From Talpa occidentalis (Eukaryota; Chordata; Mammalia; Eulipotyphla; Talpidae): 64,000 nt of DNA. Positions 11,232-22,680 of the stretch are shown in pieces. Both the position numbers and the translations under genes were made by a program. The DNA is taken from assembly GCF_014898055.3 (NCBI RefSeq), contig NW_023601754.1, forward strand, positions 46,059,013 through 46,123,012, written 5' to 3'. Below the pieces are notes generated by a model. That model made no database searches, was not told where the DNA came from, and worked only from the letters and a program-made list of their open reading frames with translations. Within the stretch, counting starts at the first letter, position 1, and every line of letters starts with the position of its first letter.

Positions 11232-11555
11232 TTTTTTTTTTAAACTTTTTTTTTTTTAATAGAGGCATGTTTTATTTATTTATTTGTTTGTTTGTTTGTT
11301 TTGTTTATACAAGCACTGGGTACAGTCAGAAGCGCGGGAGGGTGAGAGAATTCACCAGAGCCAGAGCGGGGAGCAGAACAGGCAGAAGGACCAAAGTACA
11401 CTGCTGAGGGGAGCAGCGGGCGGCAGGAGAGGTCTGCGCGCCATGTGGGACCCTCCTCTGGTGGCCGGGGAGCAGCCGGGGATCGAACCGGCACTGCAGA
11501 GGCTGCGGGCAGCTTCGCAACCCAGCGCTCAACCGCTGTGCCACCAGGGAGGCCC
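11232..11555 (-). repeat. tRNA-derived SINE, type B, with AAACATGCCTCT tail
   Basis: The + strand reads T-run, AATAGAGGCATGTTT, TATT units, (TTTG)n, TTTTGTTTATACAAGCAC, then a near-consensus type B body. The TSD GATCTAGGTAATGTC(TT) lies on both sides. The tail matches the copies at 9431 and 61165. Confidence 0.93.
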
Positions 11556-11979
11556 GATCTAGGTAATGTCTTGTGCTTGTGCAGCTGGAGCTGGATGGGT
11601 CCTGGGGTGGCTCCCATAAGCTTCCTACCTGGGTGACAGGCCAGCTCCTCACTAGTAAGGTTTTGGAGGGGAGGGATTTACAGATGACTCCCTTGTCATC
11701 TGAGGAGTCTCTCCAGATATGAGCTTCTTGCTCCAGCATCACAGGCTCGCCCATTCTTTATGTCCCCGCAGTCTCCCTGGAATCTCTTCTTAGAAATCTA
11801 TGGTGTATGCCCTGGTCCAGGCTTTAGAAATTCAGAAGTCAAAACTGGACTCCTTCTTTGTCTGCATTCTATCATACATCTATTCCCTGAGTCATCGCTC
11901 CAGAAAGCCCTAGTTGTTGCCCAAGTGGGTGGGTAAACAGCAGGGAACATTTGTGTAACAGTCACCCGTGGCTTCATAA

Positions 11980-12460
11980 CAAATCACCCTCAAGTTCCAA
12001 ACAGTCACCCATTATTATCTCATGATTTTTGGACCCAGGGACTTGGGGGCAATCAGTTGGTTGCACACATCTGGCTCAAGCTCTTTCATGTGGTTGTATT
12101 CTGATGTCAGCTGCAGCTGCACTCATCCAAAGATCTGGCTGGAGCTAAATGCTCTGCATCCAAGCTCACTCATTCACATGGTTGTCATGTTGTAGCTGGT
12201 AAAGTGATCCTCTCCACAAAAGCTTTTCTGCACAGCTGCTTCAGGGTCCTCCCAACATGGCGCTGGCTTCCCTTATAGCAAGTGCTTCAAGACAGCCCAG
12301 GGGAAACCCAGCCTTGGAAGTCATCCACCATTACTTCTGCCATAGTCTTCTGGTCCCATTTGCCAGCTTTGATTCAAGAGGGAGGTTCCTACACAAAGAC
12401 ATGACAACTAGGCAATTGGGGACCGTCTTGGAAGCTGCCTGATGCAATCTGGAATCAATA
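11980..12460 (-). mobile_element. Old MaLR/MER-type repeat, tentative
   Basis: AACAAATCACCC...ACAGTCACCCATTATTATCTCATG and the closing GGACCGTCTTGGAAGCTGCCTGATG resemble reverse-strand mammalian LTR or MER repeats. The family is not certain. Sequence from 12460 to 12870 has no recognisable feature. Confidence 0.35.
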
Positions 12461-12872
12461 TTAAATGATCATTCAGCCTTGTTTTTCTGTGACACCAGAC
12501 TTAGCTTTCAAAGCTGTGGTTGAAATGCTCCCCACTGGCTGATGATATACTTGACAGTCCCTGGGACACTTACCAGAAGGGACTAGAAAAAACAGAAAAC
12601 ATCCAAAGAGCTTTACTAAAGTGATTTAACTAGTGAATTTAAAATGTATCTAGGGAAAAATATACAAAATACAGATAATAATTCCTAACACATTCAAGGA
12701 AAACCTCATAGCTGAGACAAACTTTCCCAGGGAATGCTAAGGAACAGATATTTCCAAGCTCCAGTATTTATCATGTTATATATCAAGCAAACTCATCCAC
12801 CTTTGCACAATTTTTAAGGGCAAGATAAAGAAAGATGGCTTGCTAAAGGATAAATACAGGCCCATTTTATTT

Positions 12873-13142
12873 ATTTTTTAAAGATTTATTTTTATTTATT
12901 TGTGCCTATAAGAACTGGGGTGTAGGCCAGAGGTGTGGAGGGTGAGAGAATTCACAGGAGACAAAGTGGGGGGCAGAACAGGCAGATTTATTGAAATACA
13001 TTGCTGAGGGAAGCAGCAGGGAGACAGGAGAGGTCTGTTGTGCCATGTGGGTCAGCTTCCTGGTCGGGGATCGAACTCGTGCTGCAGCTGGCTATAGCTT
13101 GATAGCGCTGAGATTTTAACCCCTGCGCCACCTGGGAGGCCC
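12873..13142 (-). repeat. tRNA-derived SINE, type A
   Basis: Flanked by CCCATTTTATTT on both sides. The tail includes ATTTTTATTTATTTGTGCCTATAAG, a variant of the usual ATGCATACAAG. Confidence 0.9.
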
Positions 13143-13184
13143 CCCATTTTATTTTTAGATATAGAAAAACATCCTCAACAAATG

Positions 13185-13370
13185 TTACTTAAGCCAAATC
13201 CAGGAAAAAAATGGAACAAAAAATAAAAACTAATGGAAGTTAATGAACATCCCAAGGATGCTGAGGTTAAGGGGTTCAGGGGAGAAGGGGAAGAAGGTCA
13301 AGGAGACACGAGGGATATTGGTGGGGAGAAAAATAAAATTAATAAGAAGAGTCTACAGCCCTAGAATGAA
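13185..13370 (+). mobile_element. L1 3' UTR-like fragment, tentative
   Basis: GGATGCTGAGGTTAAGGGG...GGTGGGGAGAAAAATAAAATTAATAAG parallels the L1 tail at about 23005-23115 (GTATCTGAGGTTAAAGG...GGTGGGGAAAATAAATAAAAAT). Boundaries are approximate. Confidence 0.45.
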
Positions 13371-13764
13371 GAGAATGAAGAGTGGTGGGTTTTGTTATAG
13401 ACCTTTAGCATAAAAAGAAAAAAGGAGCATGTTGATGACCATCTGCTGGTTTGCCAGAGGCATCCCATAAGGATACTGTTCAGAGCTGGCAGTGAAAATG
13501 TGATTACCAGATAGCAGAAATTATGGTCATGATTACCGCAAAGGAGGGGCAGGCTGAAGGGATGGACTCTTGTTTGTTTTGTTCCTAAATATTAGCACTG
13601 GTAATCCACATGTCTATTCAGAATTAATCCATTAAGCTGTAAGGTTCTGAAATGTGTGCTCTTTTACATGTACATTGTAGTCTAATAAAAACTAAAAACA
13701 TCATGCCAGGGAAGCAAATCATCAAACAGTCACCTAAGTAGCATCTCGGCCTCAGGTTTTTTGG

Positions 13765-13925
13765 AAGTGGAATTTCCTGATGGTTAAGTACCTGAGTAAC
13801 TGCATTTGAATCTCAACTGTGCTACCAAGGCTGTGTGGCTTTGGGCAAGTTGCTTAACCTCTCTGATACTCCATGGTACAGCAATGACATGAAGATAACA
13901 CCTAGCAGGTAACACCTAGCAGGCA
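13765..13925 (+). repeat. MIR
   Basis: The core GTGTGGCTTTGGGCAAGTTGCTTAACCTCTCTGA run is a classic MIR segment on the + strand. Flanking sequence from 13370 to 13765 looks unique. Confidence 0.75.
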
Positions 13926-14061
13926 AAAATGCTTTCGATGAAGAGAATGAAACGTTTAGTAGATGAATGTCACAGAGCAGACGTTCAGTACATGGTATTA
14001 CTATTCCTTTTGCCCCAGATGTGACAAATGAGTAAAAAATTAATAAAAAATGGGCAAAAGA

Positions 14062-14335
14062 GGGCCTCCCCGGTGGCGCAGTGGTTGAGCGCTGGGTTGC
14101 AAAGCTGCCCGCAGCCTCTGCAGCACCGGTTCGATCCCCGGCTGCTCCCCGGCCACCGGAGGAGGGTCCCACATGGCGCGCAGACCTCTCCTGCCGCCCG
14201 CTGCTCCCCTCAGCAGTGTACTTCGGTCCTTCTGCCTGCTCTGCTCCCCGCTCTGGCTCTGGTGAATTCTCTCACCGTCCCGCGCTTCTGACTGTACCCA
14301 GTGCTTGTATAAATAAATAAATAATAAATCTTTAA
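14062..14335 (+). repeat. tRNA-derived SINE, type B, near-intact
   Basis: One of the cleanest copies. A box TGGCGCAGTGG and B box GGTTCGATCCC are intact. The TSD is AAAAAATGGGCAAA(A/G)GA. Confidence 0.94.
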
Positions 14336-14639
14336 AAAAAAAAAAATGGGCAAAGGACAGGAACAGATAAGTAACAGGCAGAATGACAGCAGATCACAAA
14401 CTTGTAGCGAGGCATCTATTCTCATGATTAACTACCTTATTAGTACACATCACTCTTGGAAATAACCTATGGTCTATTGTATTTATTTTTTTGTTTACTG
14501 TCCATCTTTCCTTCCCTCCCCACGAGAGCATGTATTTTTTTTTGTAGGTTGCTGCATTTCTAGCACCTTGCACAGTGGTAGTCATGTAGCTGTTACTTAA
14601 CAAGTTAATAATATATTGATAAAGGACAGGCCTATCATA

Positions 14640-15440
14640 TCTTAGGTGCTCAGTGCATACTATTGACCAGGAAGGAATATATAAATGAAAATGAGATTCA
14701 ACCTTTCACTTATCCATTAGCCAAGCTCTAAGAAAATGATTACATTCAAGGATCGCAAGGCTGCTGCTGGATTGTGTTTATGGTGAATGAGAAGAAATTG
14801 CTTCAATCTTTCTAGAACCTGACTTGGCTTCTAGAATAACTCTTACCCAGTCATTCCATTTTGGGGACTCTTGTACTAAGGAAATAACATACAAGTTGTT
14901 CACAAGTCTAAACACAAAGATTTTCTCTATTGCATTGTTGGAATCAAAATTGGATGTAGGGCCTTCCTGGTGGCACAAGGGGTTAAGATGCAACCTATGA
15001 AGCTAACCGCAGCCATTGCAGCATGAGTTAGATCCCCTGCTGGCCAGGGAGAAACACACATGGCACAGCAAACCTCTCCTGACTCGTCTGCTGCTCCCCT
15101 CAGCAGTATATTTCCGTCGATCTGCCTGTTCTGTTTCCCACTCTGTCTCTGGTGAATCCTCTCACTCCCCACATCACTGGCCTGTACCTCAGTTCTTGTA
15201 TGCATAAATAAATCTTTTAAAAAATGGATATAATAAATATCTATCATAAACTTTGTATATTTATCATAAGCTTTAGGGGAGAGGCTCTGTCAATTGTGGA
15301 ATAACAATGTTATGAGATATTATGCAATCACTGCCAAAGAAACTGGAAAATGTTTTCAGGACTTAATAAGCAAAAATAAATAGGAAGCGAAAATGCCGTG
15401 TCATATCCTCTCTCAAGAAATGAGGAAAACTCCCTAATTT
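14640..15440 (+). mobile_element. Old L1/HAL1-like fragment with SINE insert
   Basis: A-rich, L1-like sequence on both sides of the SINE at 14959-15220, including TATGAGATATTATGCAATCAC downstream. No reading frame survives. Confidence 0.4.
14959..15220 (+). repeat. tRNA-derived SINE, type A
   Basis: GGGCCTTCCTGGTGGCACAAGG head and TATGCATAAATAAATC tail. The host motif AAA(A)TTGGATGTA / AAAATGGATATAA is the likely TSD. Confidence 0.9.
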
Positions 15441-15939
15441 TTCACTGATTGGAAGGATCTGCAGCAAGCAGAGTTTTCATTTTCCATTTTTGACTTATCT
15501 GTAGTTCCAAACTCTCTACACAAACATGGATGTGATTTATTTGGGTGAACACAAGGAAAGAAAATAATTTGCATTGCAAAGAGTTTACTTCCTTGGACAG
15601 GTCAGGGGTTGGGTTTTGGAGGAGGTGAAACTCTTCCAAAATGCAGACAGAAAAAAAGAACACAACAACAACAAAACAAAATGCAGACAAGGCGCTAGAC
15701 ACAGCCCCAACTATCCCAGTGGAAATTTGGAAATGAACCAAATGTCCAACCAACCTTGGGGATTAGGAAATCAGTTATAACGCACCTGCAGCATCTCAGG
15801 CTGGTGTGAAAAGTTATGTTCCAGAAGAGCTCAAAGCCCTATGGGAAATGTTTATCTCTGTTTAAATCACATGTGAGACAACAAGGTCTAAAATGATGTA
15901 GGCAGTATCATCCTCTTTGTTTATATCCCAATGTCAAGG

Positions 15940-16235
15940 ACCCCACGCAAATGAACTCTGGAATCTTCAGACCTTGCCCTGTGTGCCTCTTCATGTGGCT
16001 TTTTGTCTCTGTCTTTTGTAATAATATTTGTAATAAACTGATAAGCATAAAAGGATTTCCTTGAGTTCTGTGAGCCATTTAGCAAATACTTGAACCTGAA
16101 GAGGGGTCCCAGAGCCCTCTGTCTGTAATTGGACAGTCAGAAATCCAGGTGACAATCTGGGATTTGGAGCTGGTGTCTGAGTGGGGGTCAGTCTAGTGGG
16201 ACTGAGTTCTTAAACTGAGGTGTTACGTTCAGGCC
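15940..16235 (+). mobile_element. Old ERVL/MaLR-type LTR 3' region, tentative
   Basis: Contains AATAAACTGATAAGCATAA, then TTGAGTTCTGTGAGCCATTTAGCAAAT, a GACAGTCAGAAATCCAGGTGACAA block and GTGGGACTGAGTTCTTAAAC. I recognise this as a mammal-wide repeat but cannot name the subfamily. Confidence 0.45.
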
Positions 16236-16363
16236 TTCGGCATTCAAAGGGTATCAGCTTGATTTCTAATAGTGTTGTGCATGGGTCAATGTGTGTGTGG
16301 AGAAATCCACACATTTCGTGTCAGAAGCATTGAGCAGGGCAAGTTTTCTTTTAGCTCTTCTTC

Positions 16364-16642
16364 TTTTTTTTTTTTTTTTTTTTAAGATTTATTTATTTGT
16401 GCTATCAAGAGCTGGGGTACAGGCCAGAGATGTGGGAGGTGAGAGGATCCACCAGAGACAGAGTGGGGAACAGAACAGGCAGACTGACGAAATACCCTGC
16501 TGAGGGGAGCAGTGGGTGAGATAGGAGAGGTCTCCCTCGCCATATGGGTTTCTCTCTGGCTGGGGGGATCGAACTCGTGCTGCAGAAACTGTGGATTGCT
16601 TCATAGTGCGGTGCTTAACCCCTTGCGCCACCCAGGAGGCCC
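16364..16642 (-). repeat. tRNA-derived SINE, type A
   Basis: Long T-run at 16364-16383 (the A-tail), then AAGATTTATTTATTTGTGC. The head GGGCCTCCTGGG ends at 16642, followed by a repeat of the CTCTTCTT target. Confidence 0.9.
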
Positions 16643-16779
16643 TACCTCTTCTTTTACCCACATTTTAATATAAAATACTTTACACATACAGAAAAATCAA
16701 AAGTATTATACAGTGACTATCACATACCCAGCCATCTAGGCTCATGGCTTTATTCTATTTGCTCAAGGGCCTAACTCAT

Positions 16780-17165
16780 CCATCCATTTATTTTAATTGG
16801 GATTTAACTGACAGGTAACTTTGCCCTTAAGGAATACAATATGTTGAGTTGATGCATTTATATATTGCAATATGATTAGCATGTGGACACCTCCATCATA
16901 CCACATGATTACCAGTTATTTTTAGTGGTGGGAACAATTAAGAACTTTAAAGTTTATGATAGAGTATTATTACTTATCATCACTATGCTGTGCATTAGCT
17001 GTCTGGAGAACTTATTTATCCAGAGATTGCAAGATTGTATCCATACTACTTTTACAGGTCAGAATTAAGGAGGATTAATGTAGGTACAGTCATACAATTC
17101 CATATAACGAAACTGGTTTTCTTAAAGTACAAAGCTCCATTTTTAAATTTAATGAGCTTATTGCC
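16780..17165 (-). mobile_element. Old L1M 3' region
   Basis: Phrases such as GTTGAGTTGATGCATTTATATATTGCAAT and CACTATGCTGTGCATTAGCTGTCTGGAGAACTTATT match the complement of an old L1 3' UTR (quoted in parts below 20 bases: GATGCATTTATATATTGC; CTGTGCATTAGCTGTC). Confidence 0.55.
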
Positions 17166-17167
17166 TT

Positions 17168-17413
17168 TTTTAAAAAAAGACTTTTTTTTAATCTATGCAT
17201 ACAAGAACTGGGGTGTAGGCCAGAGGTGCGAGGCTGGGGGAGCGAGAAGATTCACCAGAGACAGAGTAGGGAGCAGAACAGGTGGAACTACTGAAATACA
17301 CTGCTGAGGGGAGCAGCAGGTAAGACAGCAGAGGTCTGCTATGCCATGTAGGTAGCTCCCTGGCTGACAGCTTGATAGTGCTGACTTTAACCCCTGTGCC
17401 ACCAGGGAGGTCC
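17168..17413 (-). repeat. tRNA-derived SINE, type A, partly deleted
   Basis: The B-box region is shortened: after CCCTGGCTGACAGCTTGATAGTGC the usual B-box segment is missing. The head at 17413 reads GGACCTCCCTGG on the minus strand. Confidence 0.85.
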
Positions 17414-17448
17414 AAGTTTGTGGCCTTTTTTAAAAAAAACTCTTTGTT

Positions 17449-17721
17449 GGGCCTCCCTGGTGGCGCAAGGGTTTAAGCACAGCACTATGAAGCAATCCAC
17501 AGCCATTGCAGCACAAGTTCAATTCCCCTGGCCAGGGAGAAACACACATGGCACAACAGGCCTCTCCTGACTCACCCGCTGCTCCTCTCAGCAGTGTACT
17601 TCGGTCAATCTGCCTGTTCTGTTCCTTACTCTGTCTCTGGTGAATCCTCTCACCCCCCACACCTCTGGCCTGTGCCCCAGCTATTGTATGCATAAAATAA
17701 AATAAATATTAAAAAAAAAAA
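17449..17721 (+). repeat. tRNA-derived SINE, type A
   Basis: GGGCCTCCCTGGTGGCGCAAGGG head and AAAATAAAATAAATATT tail. AACTCTTTGTT / ACCTCTTTGTG flanks act as an imperfect TSD. Confidence 0.9.
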
Positions 17722-17739
17722 CCTCTTTGTGCTCTTTGT

Positions 17740-18100
17740 GGAGTCACGACGGACATACCACAAACTGTATATATTTGAAAGTGTACAATATGGTGGATCT
17801 TGATATATGTGTAACCTTGCACACTGATCACCACTGTAAAAATTGTGAATCCATACATCACCCCCAAAGTCCCTTGTGCCCTTTTGTCATTCCTTCTCCC
17901 TCCCCCTCCCATCCTCAAGCTTCCAGGGACCTACTTTCTGTTGCTGTAGATTAATCTGTATTTTTTTTAGACTTTTATGTAAATGGAATCACATGGGATG
18001 TTCTATTTTGTGTCTGGTTTCTTTTACTCAACAGAATAATTTTGAGTTTCATCTGCATTGTCCCATGCACCTATCATTCATTCTTTTTTTTTTTTTTTAT
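17740..18100 (-). mobile_element. Old L1M 3' region
   Basis: GTGTACAATATGGTGGATC, ATCACCACTGTAAAAATTG and ATGGAATCACATGGGATG are hallmarks of the complement of an L1M tail. Coding capacity is lost. Confidence 0.6.
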
Positions 18101-18451
18101 CAGTGACTGACACTATCCACCTGGAGAGAGCATCAGACTCCAAAAGTTAAGCACTCAGACCCCAAGACTACAAGGCTTCCTCCCACCCTGTAACTCAGGT
18201 GACAGTCGAAAGTCCAAATTGTCACCTGTGCTTCTGACCAGCTATAGATCAGAGATTCCAGTAACTCCCTCCTTGGGCTAAATTAATTTCCTAAGGCTGC
18301 TCACAGGACTGAAAAACATTTTACTTATACTAGATAGAATGAGCCAGTTTCCCCAAATTGAGGTTTGAGTCTAAAGGACAAAGAACGTATGTCCACAATT
18401 AAAGCTTATAAAGGGCTTTTTCCCAACAGAGCAGTAAGAGGCGCATCCGCC

Positions 18452-18990
18452 TTGTCGGTGCATCTGCAATGGATGGTTGTTCGGAGCTGGTCCAGCTTCC
18501 TCATCAAGAGAAAGGAGTAAACAGCGCAGAACCCAAACATCTTAAGCCCACAGCTCTTTCCAATACCACGGACTGCTTCAGCGCAAGACTGGATGCAGAG
18601 CCCCCGCTGACTGCAAAGGTGTTGTGGTCATCATGATGCAGAGATCCAGCCAGCGAGAGCCCACCACCTCCTACGAGCTGACCACTATCAATAAGAACGC
18701 TCTGGCCACCGTCAGCAGCATTCAGTGCTCAACCTGCAAGGCCCAGTGCCGCCCCAACCTGCGCATGGTGCTTGGTGCCTGACCAGCTGCTGCAGTCCCT
18801 TGGCAGCTAGGCAGGGCATTGGGGGCCAGCTGCGCCTGCCTCACACTCCTTGTCCCCAGGTCACCATCCTCTTAGCAGGGCCAGTGTCTTCCTGAGCAGC
18901 CAGAAACCCCATGATGGTGAAAAGGAAGAGGACCTGCCCCACCAAGAGCTCCTGAGTGCACACATACCTCCCACCAAGAAATAAAGGTGT
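18452..18990 (+). pseudogene. RPL28: RPL28 retropseudogene with an apparent retained intron
   Basis: A broken retrocopy of the gene for large-subunit ribosomal protein L28. TTGTCGGTGCATCTGCAATGG (ancestral ATG mutated to TTG) encodes the SxHLQWMVVR start, followed by SSFLIKR-like codons. A stop and frameshifts follow, with later matches to the TTINKNA segment, the DLRM-like segment and the C-terminal SQKPVMVKRKRTxPTKSS ending TGA at 18953. Between the DLRM-like codons and the rest, about 90 bp begin GTGCTTGG and end TCCCCAG. I read this as an unspliced intron, because the flanking codons resume the L28 frame. An AATAAA at 18980 and an A-run from 19001 mark the 3' end. No product is expected. 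Confidence 0.82.
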
Positions 18991-19099
18991 CAGCCCACTC
19001 AAAAAAAAATATACATATATATATATACACACACCATAACTTACAGACAAGGGTCCTAGATGCAGTGGCTCAGGTTGAGGCAGGATCTATACCTGCCAC

Positions 19100-19370
19100 A
19101 TTTTTTTTTTTACGTCATTTTCATTTTTGCACAATGTATGCATTTTCATCTTGGTTATAGTTCCCATACAATTCCCACCCCCTTTGTTTTGATCCTACTC
19201 CCCCCACCCCCCATAGTATGTTTCTGGTTTATAGTTGCTTGCTGATTTTGATTTTTCCTTTATTATAATTAGTCTTTTTCCTGCCGCCACTCTTAAGGGC
19301 CTCTTAGAACCCTTCTAAGTGACATCTTCTACTCTGTGACTTCGTGTGGAAGATTCATGATGCCAGATGT
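19100..19370 (-). mobile_element. L1 3' end fragment
   Basis: Complement of an L1 tail: CATTTTCATTTTTGCACAATG, then TTCCCATACAATTCCCACCC, ATAGTATGTTTCTGG and TTAGTCTTTTTCCTGCC. It is related to the fragment at 33217 but more diverged and less complete. Confidence 0.65.
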
Positions 19371-19683
19371 CAGGGGGGACATGTCATTTGTTCTTGCCCT
19401 ACTGACATCAGTAAGCTTGTGCGTGGATCACAAAGGTAGGTTAAATTAATGCACATGAAGGAAATAATGGAGATGTTGACTCTCTTCCCGGGGTAGAGCA
19501 TGGCCCTAACTGATGTTGCAAGATGGAGTCGCTTTGGTTTTCTTATAGCTGATGTGTTACAAAAAGCTGTAGCTCAGGAACAAACAGGTAGAAGAGATGC
19601 AAAGTGCAGGGTATGGGGAAGTGACTGGCGCTTCCATGCCCACTCCGGGGACTCTCCTCTCCCCAAAGCCTTCCATTATTATC

Positions 19684-19918
19684 CTCCCCACAGCTCTCTC
19701 ACCCACAGCTGTTCCGCCAGTCCAAGACTGAAAGGTAAGCATAGCTTCTTCACCTGTCTCTGTTCCACATGCCTCCTCTGGCTCTCCATCTGGCTCTCTA
19801 TCCTTCTGCCTTCCTTCCTCCAGTCTCCTCTCAGCTTCCTCTCCTCCTCAACTCTACCCTCCCTTTGCTGGGGCAGGGAACCTGGAACCTCCCCTTTTCC
19901 TGGGGACCACTCTGTGGT
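19684..19918 (-). mobile_element. Partial LTR, diverged relative of the 23325/52795 family
   Basis: CCTCCCCACAGCTCTCTCACCC, AGCTTCTTCACCTGTCTC, TGGGGCAGGGAACCT and CTTTTCCTGGGGACCAC all align in order with 23688-23900. The other end of the LTR is missing or unrecognisable. The 184-codon frame that crosses it (19500-20054) is therefore not a gene. Confidence 0.65.
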
Positions 19919-20539
19919 CCTTGGCAGCCCTGAGGGCTCACTCCGGGTGAGTCTCTCTAACTTGGGGTTTCTGATTCCTCTGGGCCATGAGAGCAGCAAG
20001 AGATGCACAGACAGCCCTCCACTGCTGGAGACCGGCTTCGGCGAACGGGGTTGAGAGAGGAATCCAAAAGATCTGAGAAACAAAAAATGACAGACACAAA
20101 ATTGAGTTTAAGAGAGGCGGGACCCAGGGAACCTAGGCTTCTCAGTCTGAGTTCAAGTGCCCTGAGTGCCTGGTGCAACTCATTTCCATTGAGACAACAC
20201 CCCCCACCCCAACCTTTAGGTTAGTTACAAGACAATGATTTTTTTCTCTTGGTATTCAGCATAATCTGGCACACATTCACTGCCATTGCTAAGGTTTCTG
20301 TGTTATCAGGTTGTTTTGTTCTCATACTTGTTTCTCCTTCAAACTTAGCTTTGCTGATACAAGGAAGGATATCACTGCCTGGACACAGGCCAGTCCTTCA
20401 GCCCATGTTGACCAGTCTTCTAGTCATTACCTTGAAACTTTCCTTGCTTCAGCAATTTACGCCTTAGGCAGTCTCCAACACTCCACCATTGCTCAGTGGA
20501 TTCTTTTCTGTGGGATTTCTCCTGACTTCCTTTTTTGTT

Positions 20540-20803
20540 TTAAAGATTGATTTATTTATGCGTACAAGAACTGGGGTACAGGCTAGAGGTGTGGGGAGGT
20601 AAGAGGATTCACTAGAGACAGACTAGGGAACAGAACAGGCAGTCTGACTGAAACACACCGCTGAGGGGAGCAGTGGGCAAGACAGGAGAGGTCTGCTGCT
20701 CCATGTGGGTAACTCCCTGGCCGGGGATGGAACTTGTGCTGCAGTGGCTGGGGACAGCTTCATAGGTTGCGTCTTAACTCCATGCACTACAAGGGAGGCC
20801 CCG
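20540..20803 (-). repeat. tRNA-derived SINE, type A
   Basis: TTTTAAAGATTGATTTATTTATGCGTACAAG tail side, and the head ends GGAGGCCCC at 20803. It is fairly diverged (CTCCATGCACTACAAGG in the A-box region). Confidence 0.87.
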
Positions 20804-20913
20804 ATTTCATTTTTTGATTCTTTCTTCTGTAGAGGACAGTCCAGGTTATTTGCAGAGGATTTCTCTTAGAAAAGAATGCCAACTGGCATTTGTAGTTAAG
20901 ATATTGGAAAACC

Positions 20914-21190
20914 GGACCTCCCTGGTGGTGCAAGGGGTTAGACGCAGCACTATGAAGCTACCCGAAGCCACTGCAGCAAGAGTTTGATTCCAGGTCAGCC
21001 AGGGAGCTACCCACATGGTGCAGCAGACCTCTCCTGACTTGCCCGCTGCTCCCCTCAGCAGTGTATTTCAGTACATCTGCCTGTTCTGCTCCCCACTCTG
21101 TCTCTGGGGAATCCTCTCACCCCCTGCACCTTTGGCCTGTACCCCAGTTCTTGTATGCATAAATAAATAAATCTTAAAAAAAAAAAGAAA
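20914..21190 (+). repeat. tRNA-derived SINE, type A
   Basis: GGACCTCCCTGGTGGTGCAAGGGG head, full-length body and TATGCATAAATAAATAAATC tail. GGAAAACC / CGAAAACC flanks are the likely TSD. Confidence 0.9.
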
Positions 21191-21590
21191 AGAAATTCGA
21201 AAACCTTCCCATGTGGGTCCCGGCGTAGCACCTACTGTCCTGTGTGCTGTGGAGATAGGGAAACTACACAGGTCAACCTTCAAGACTGCCGGAGAACAGG
21301 GTCGTTAAGGGTGATTGGGGGAATAAAAGGGGTGGTTGAGGGTAGGATAGAGGTGGGGTTGCAAAGTGTGGGGCTGGGGAAGATGGAGAGATGGAGTAAG
21401 AGATGGGGTGAAGGATGTGGAGATCTGAGTGAGGGTGATTTGGATGGGAATGAGGGGTGTCTGGGGAAATGGCAAGGGAGGAAAGATGGTGAACTTCAGG
21501 ACTGGTTTGTAAAAGTTGTCCCAGGGTTTCTTCAGGGCAGCTCCAGTTACTGTTGATTAAGCATTTCATGTAGACCCAGAGGCATGTCAA

Positions 21591-21727
21591 CTTTTTTTTT
21601 TTAATTTTAAAGATTTATTTATTTATGCATACAAGAGCTGGGGTGCAGGCCAGAGATGTGGGAGGTGAGAGGATTCTCCAGAGACAGAGTGGGGAACAGA
21701 ACAGGTGGACTGACTGAAATACACTGT
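21591..21727 (-). repeat. tRNA-derived SINE, type A, truncated
   Basis: Only the tail-proximal 3' half survives. It stops at AATACACTG (21727), where L1 sequence begins, so the tRNA-like head is lost. Confidence 0.85.
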
Positions 21728-22121
21728 TTTTGGAGACTCAATCCCTTACAGCAAGGGATATAAAAACAAAAATCAATGGTTGGGATGACCTCCAGTTAAA
21801 GAGCTTTTACACAGCAAAAGAAAATATAAGTAGATTAAAAAAAAAATCTTAATAAATGGGAGGAAATAGTCACACATTACACAACCCAGAGATTTAATAT
21901 CCAAGAGATAAAAAAACATATTCAATTTAACAATAAACCAACAAACTACTTAATTAATACATTGACAGCATATCTGAACAGCAATTCACAGAAGGCCAGC
22001 AGACCTGTGGAAAAATGTTCGCCATCACATTTAATTAGGGAAATGCCTGTCAAAACCACAATGAGATGTCATCTGACACCTGTGAGAATGGCCCACACTG
22101 TATTATAAAGACCCCAGCAAC

Positions 22122-22277
22122 TCCCCTGCCTGCCTGTGACTACACAGGTGTTTCTTTTCACATACCTTTTCCTTTCACAAAGCAGGAGCCGCAGATCGCC
22201 TGTCCATCTGTGATGATGCAACTGCCTCTCTTTTTCTTTTTCCTTTTCCTGATAATCCTGTGTGTGTCTCTAACCAC
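22122..22277 (+). repeat. Dimer-like degenerate copy of the short R-like retroposed module
   Basis: CAACTCCCCTGCC...CCTGTGACTACACAGGTG and, about 75 bp later, CTGTGATGATGCAACTGCCTCTC...TTTTCCTGATAATCCTGT both align with the module at 59851 and 50973. It interrupts L1 sequence between AGACCCCAG and ACAAATGCTGG. No clear TSD was found. Confidence 0.5.
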
Positions 22278-22445
22278 AAATGCTGGAGAGGAAGCAGAGA
22301 AGGAGAACCCTATTACACTCTTGGTAGGAATGAAAACTGGTGCAGCCATTTCTGATTGCTATCTGGATTTACCTTAAAAGACTAAAAATGCAAATATTAT
22401 ATGACCCAGCAATCCCACTCTTGGTTATCTACCCAAACGACATTA

Positions 22446-22680
22446 AGCCTCCCTCGTGGCCTGTGGGTTAAGTCTCAGCATTATCATCACTAAGGCCTGA
22501 GTTTGATCCCTGGCCAGGGAGCTACCCGCATGGCACAGCAGACCTCTCCTGTCTCCCCGCTGCTCCCCTCAGCAGTGTATTTCAGTAGTTCTGTTCCCTA
22601 CTCTGTCTCTGGTAAATCCTCTCACCCAACCCTGGTATCTCTTACCTACACCCCAGTTCTTCTACGCCAAAATAAAAACC
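22446..22680 (+). repeat. tRNA-derived SINE, type A, degraded
   Basis: The head is shortened (CCTCCCTCGTGGCCTGTGGG) but the GTTTGATCCCTGG B box and the CTCAGCAGTGTATTTCAG block are clear. It lies inside the L1 fragment. Confidence 0.85.

Noticed and set aside
19500..20054. 184-codon open frame on the + strand
   Set aside because: It crosses a diverged LTR fragment and low-complexity Ser/Leu-rich sequence, has no splice context and shows no family similarity.
22066..22377. 103-codon + frame with a hydrophobic segment
   Set aside because: It spans L1 sequence and the inserted R-like module; the hydrophobic part comes from the pyrimidine tract.
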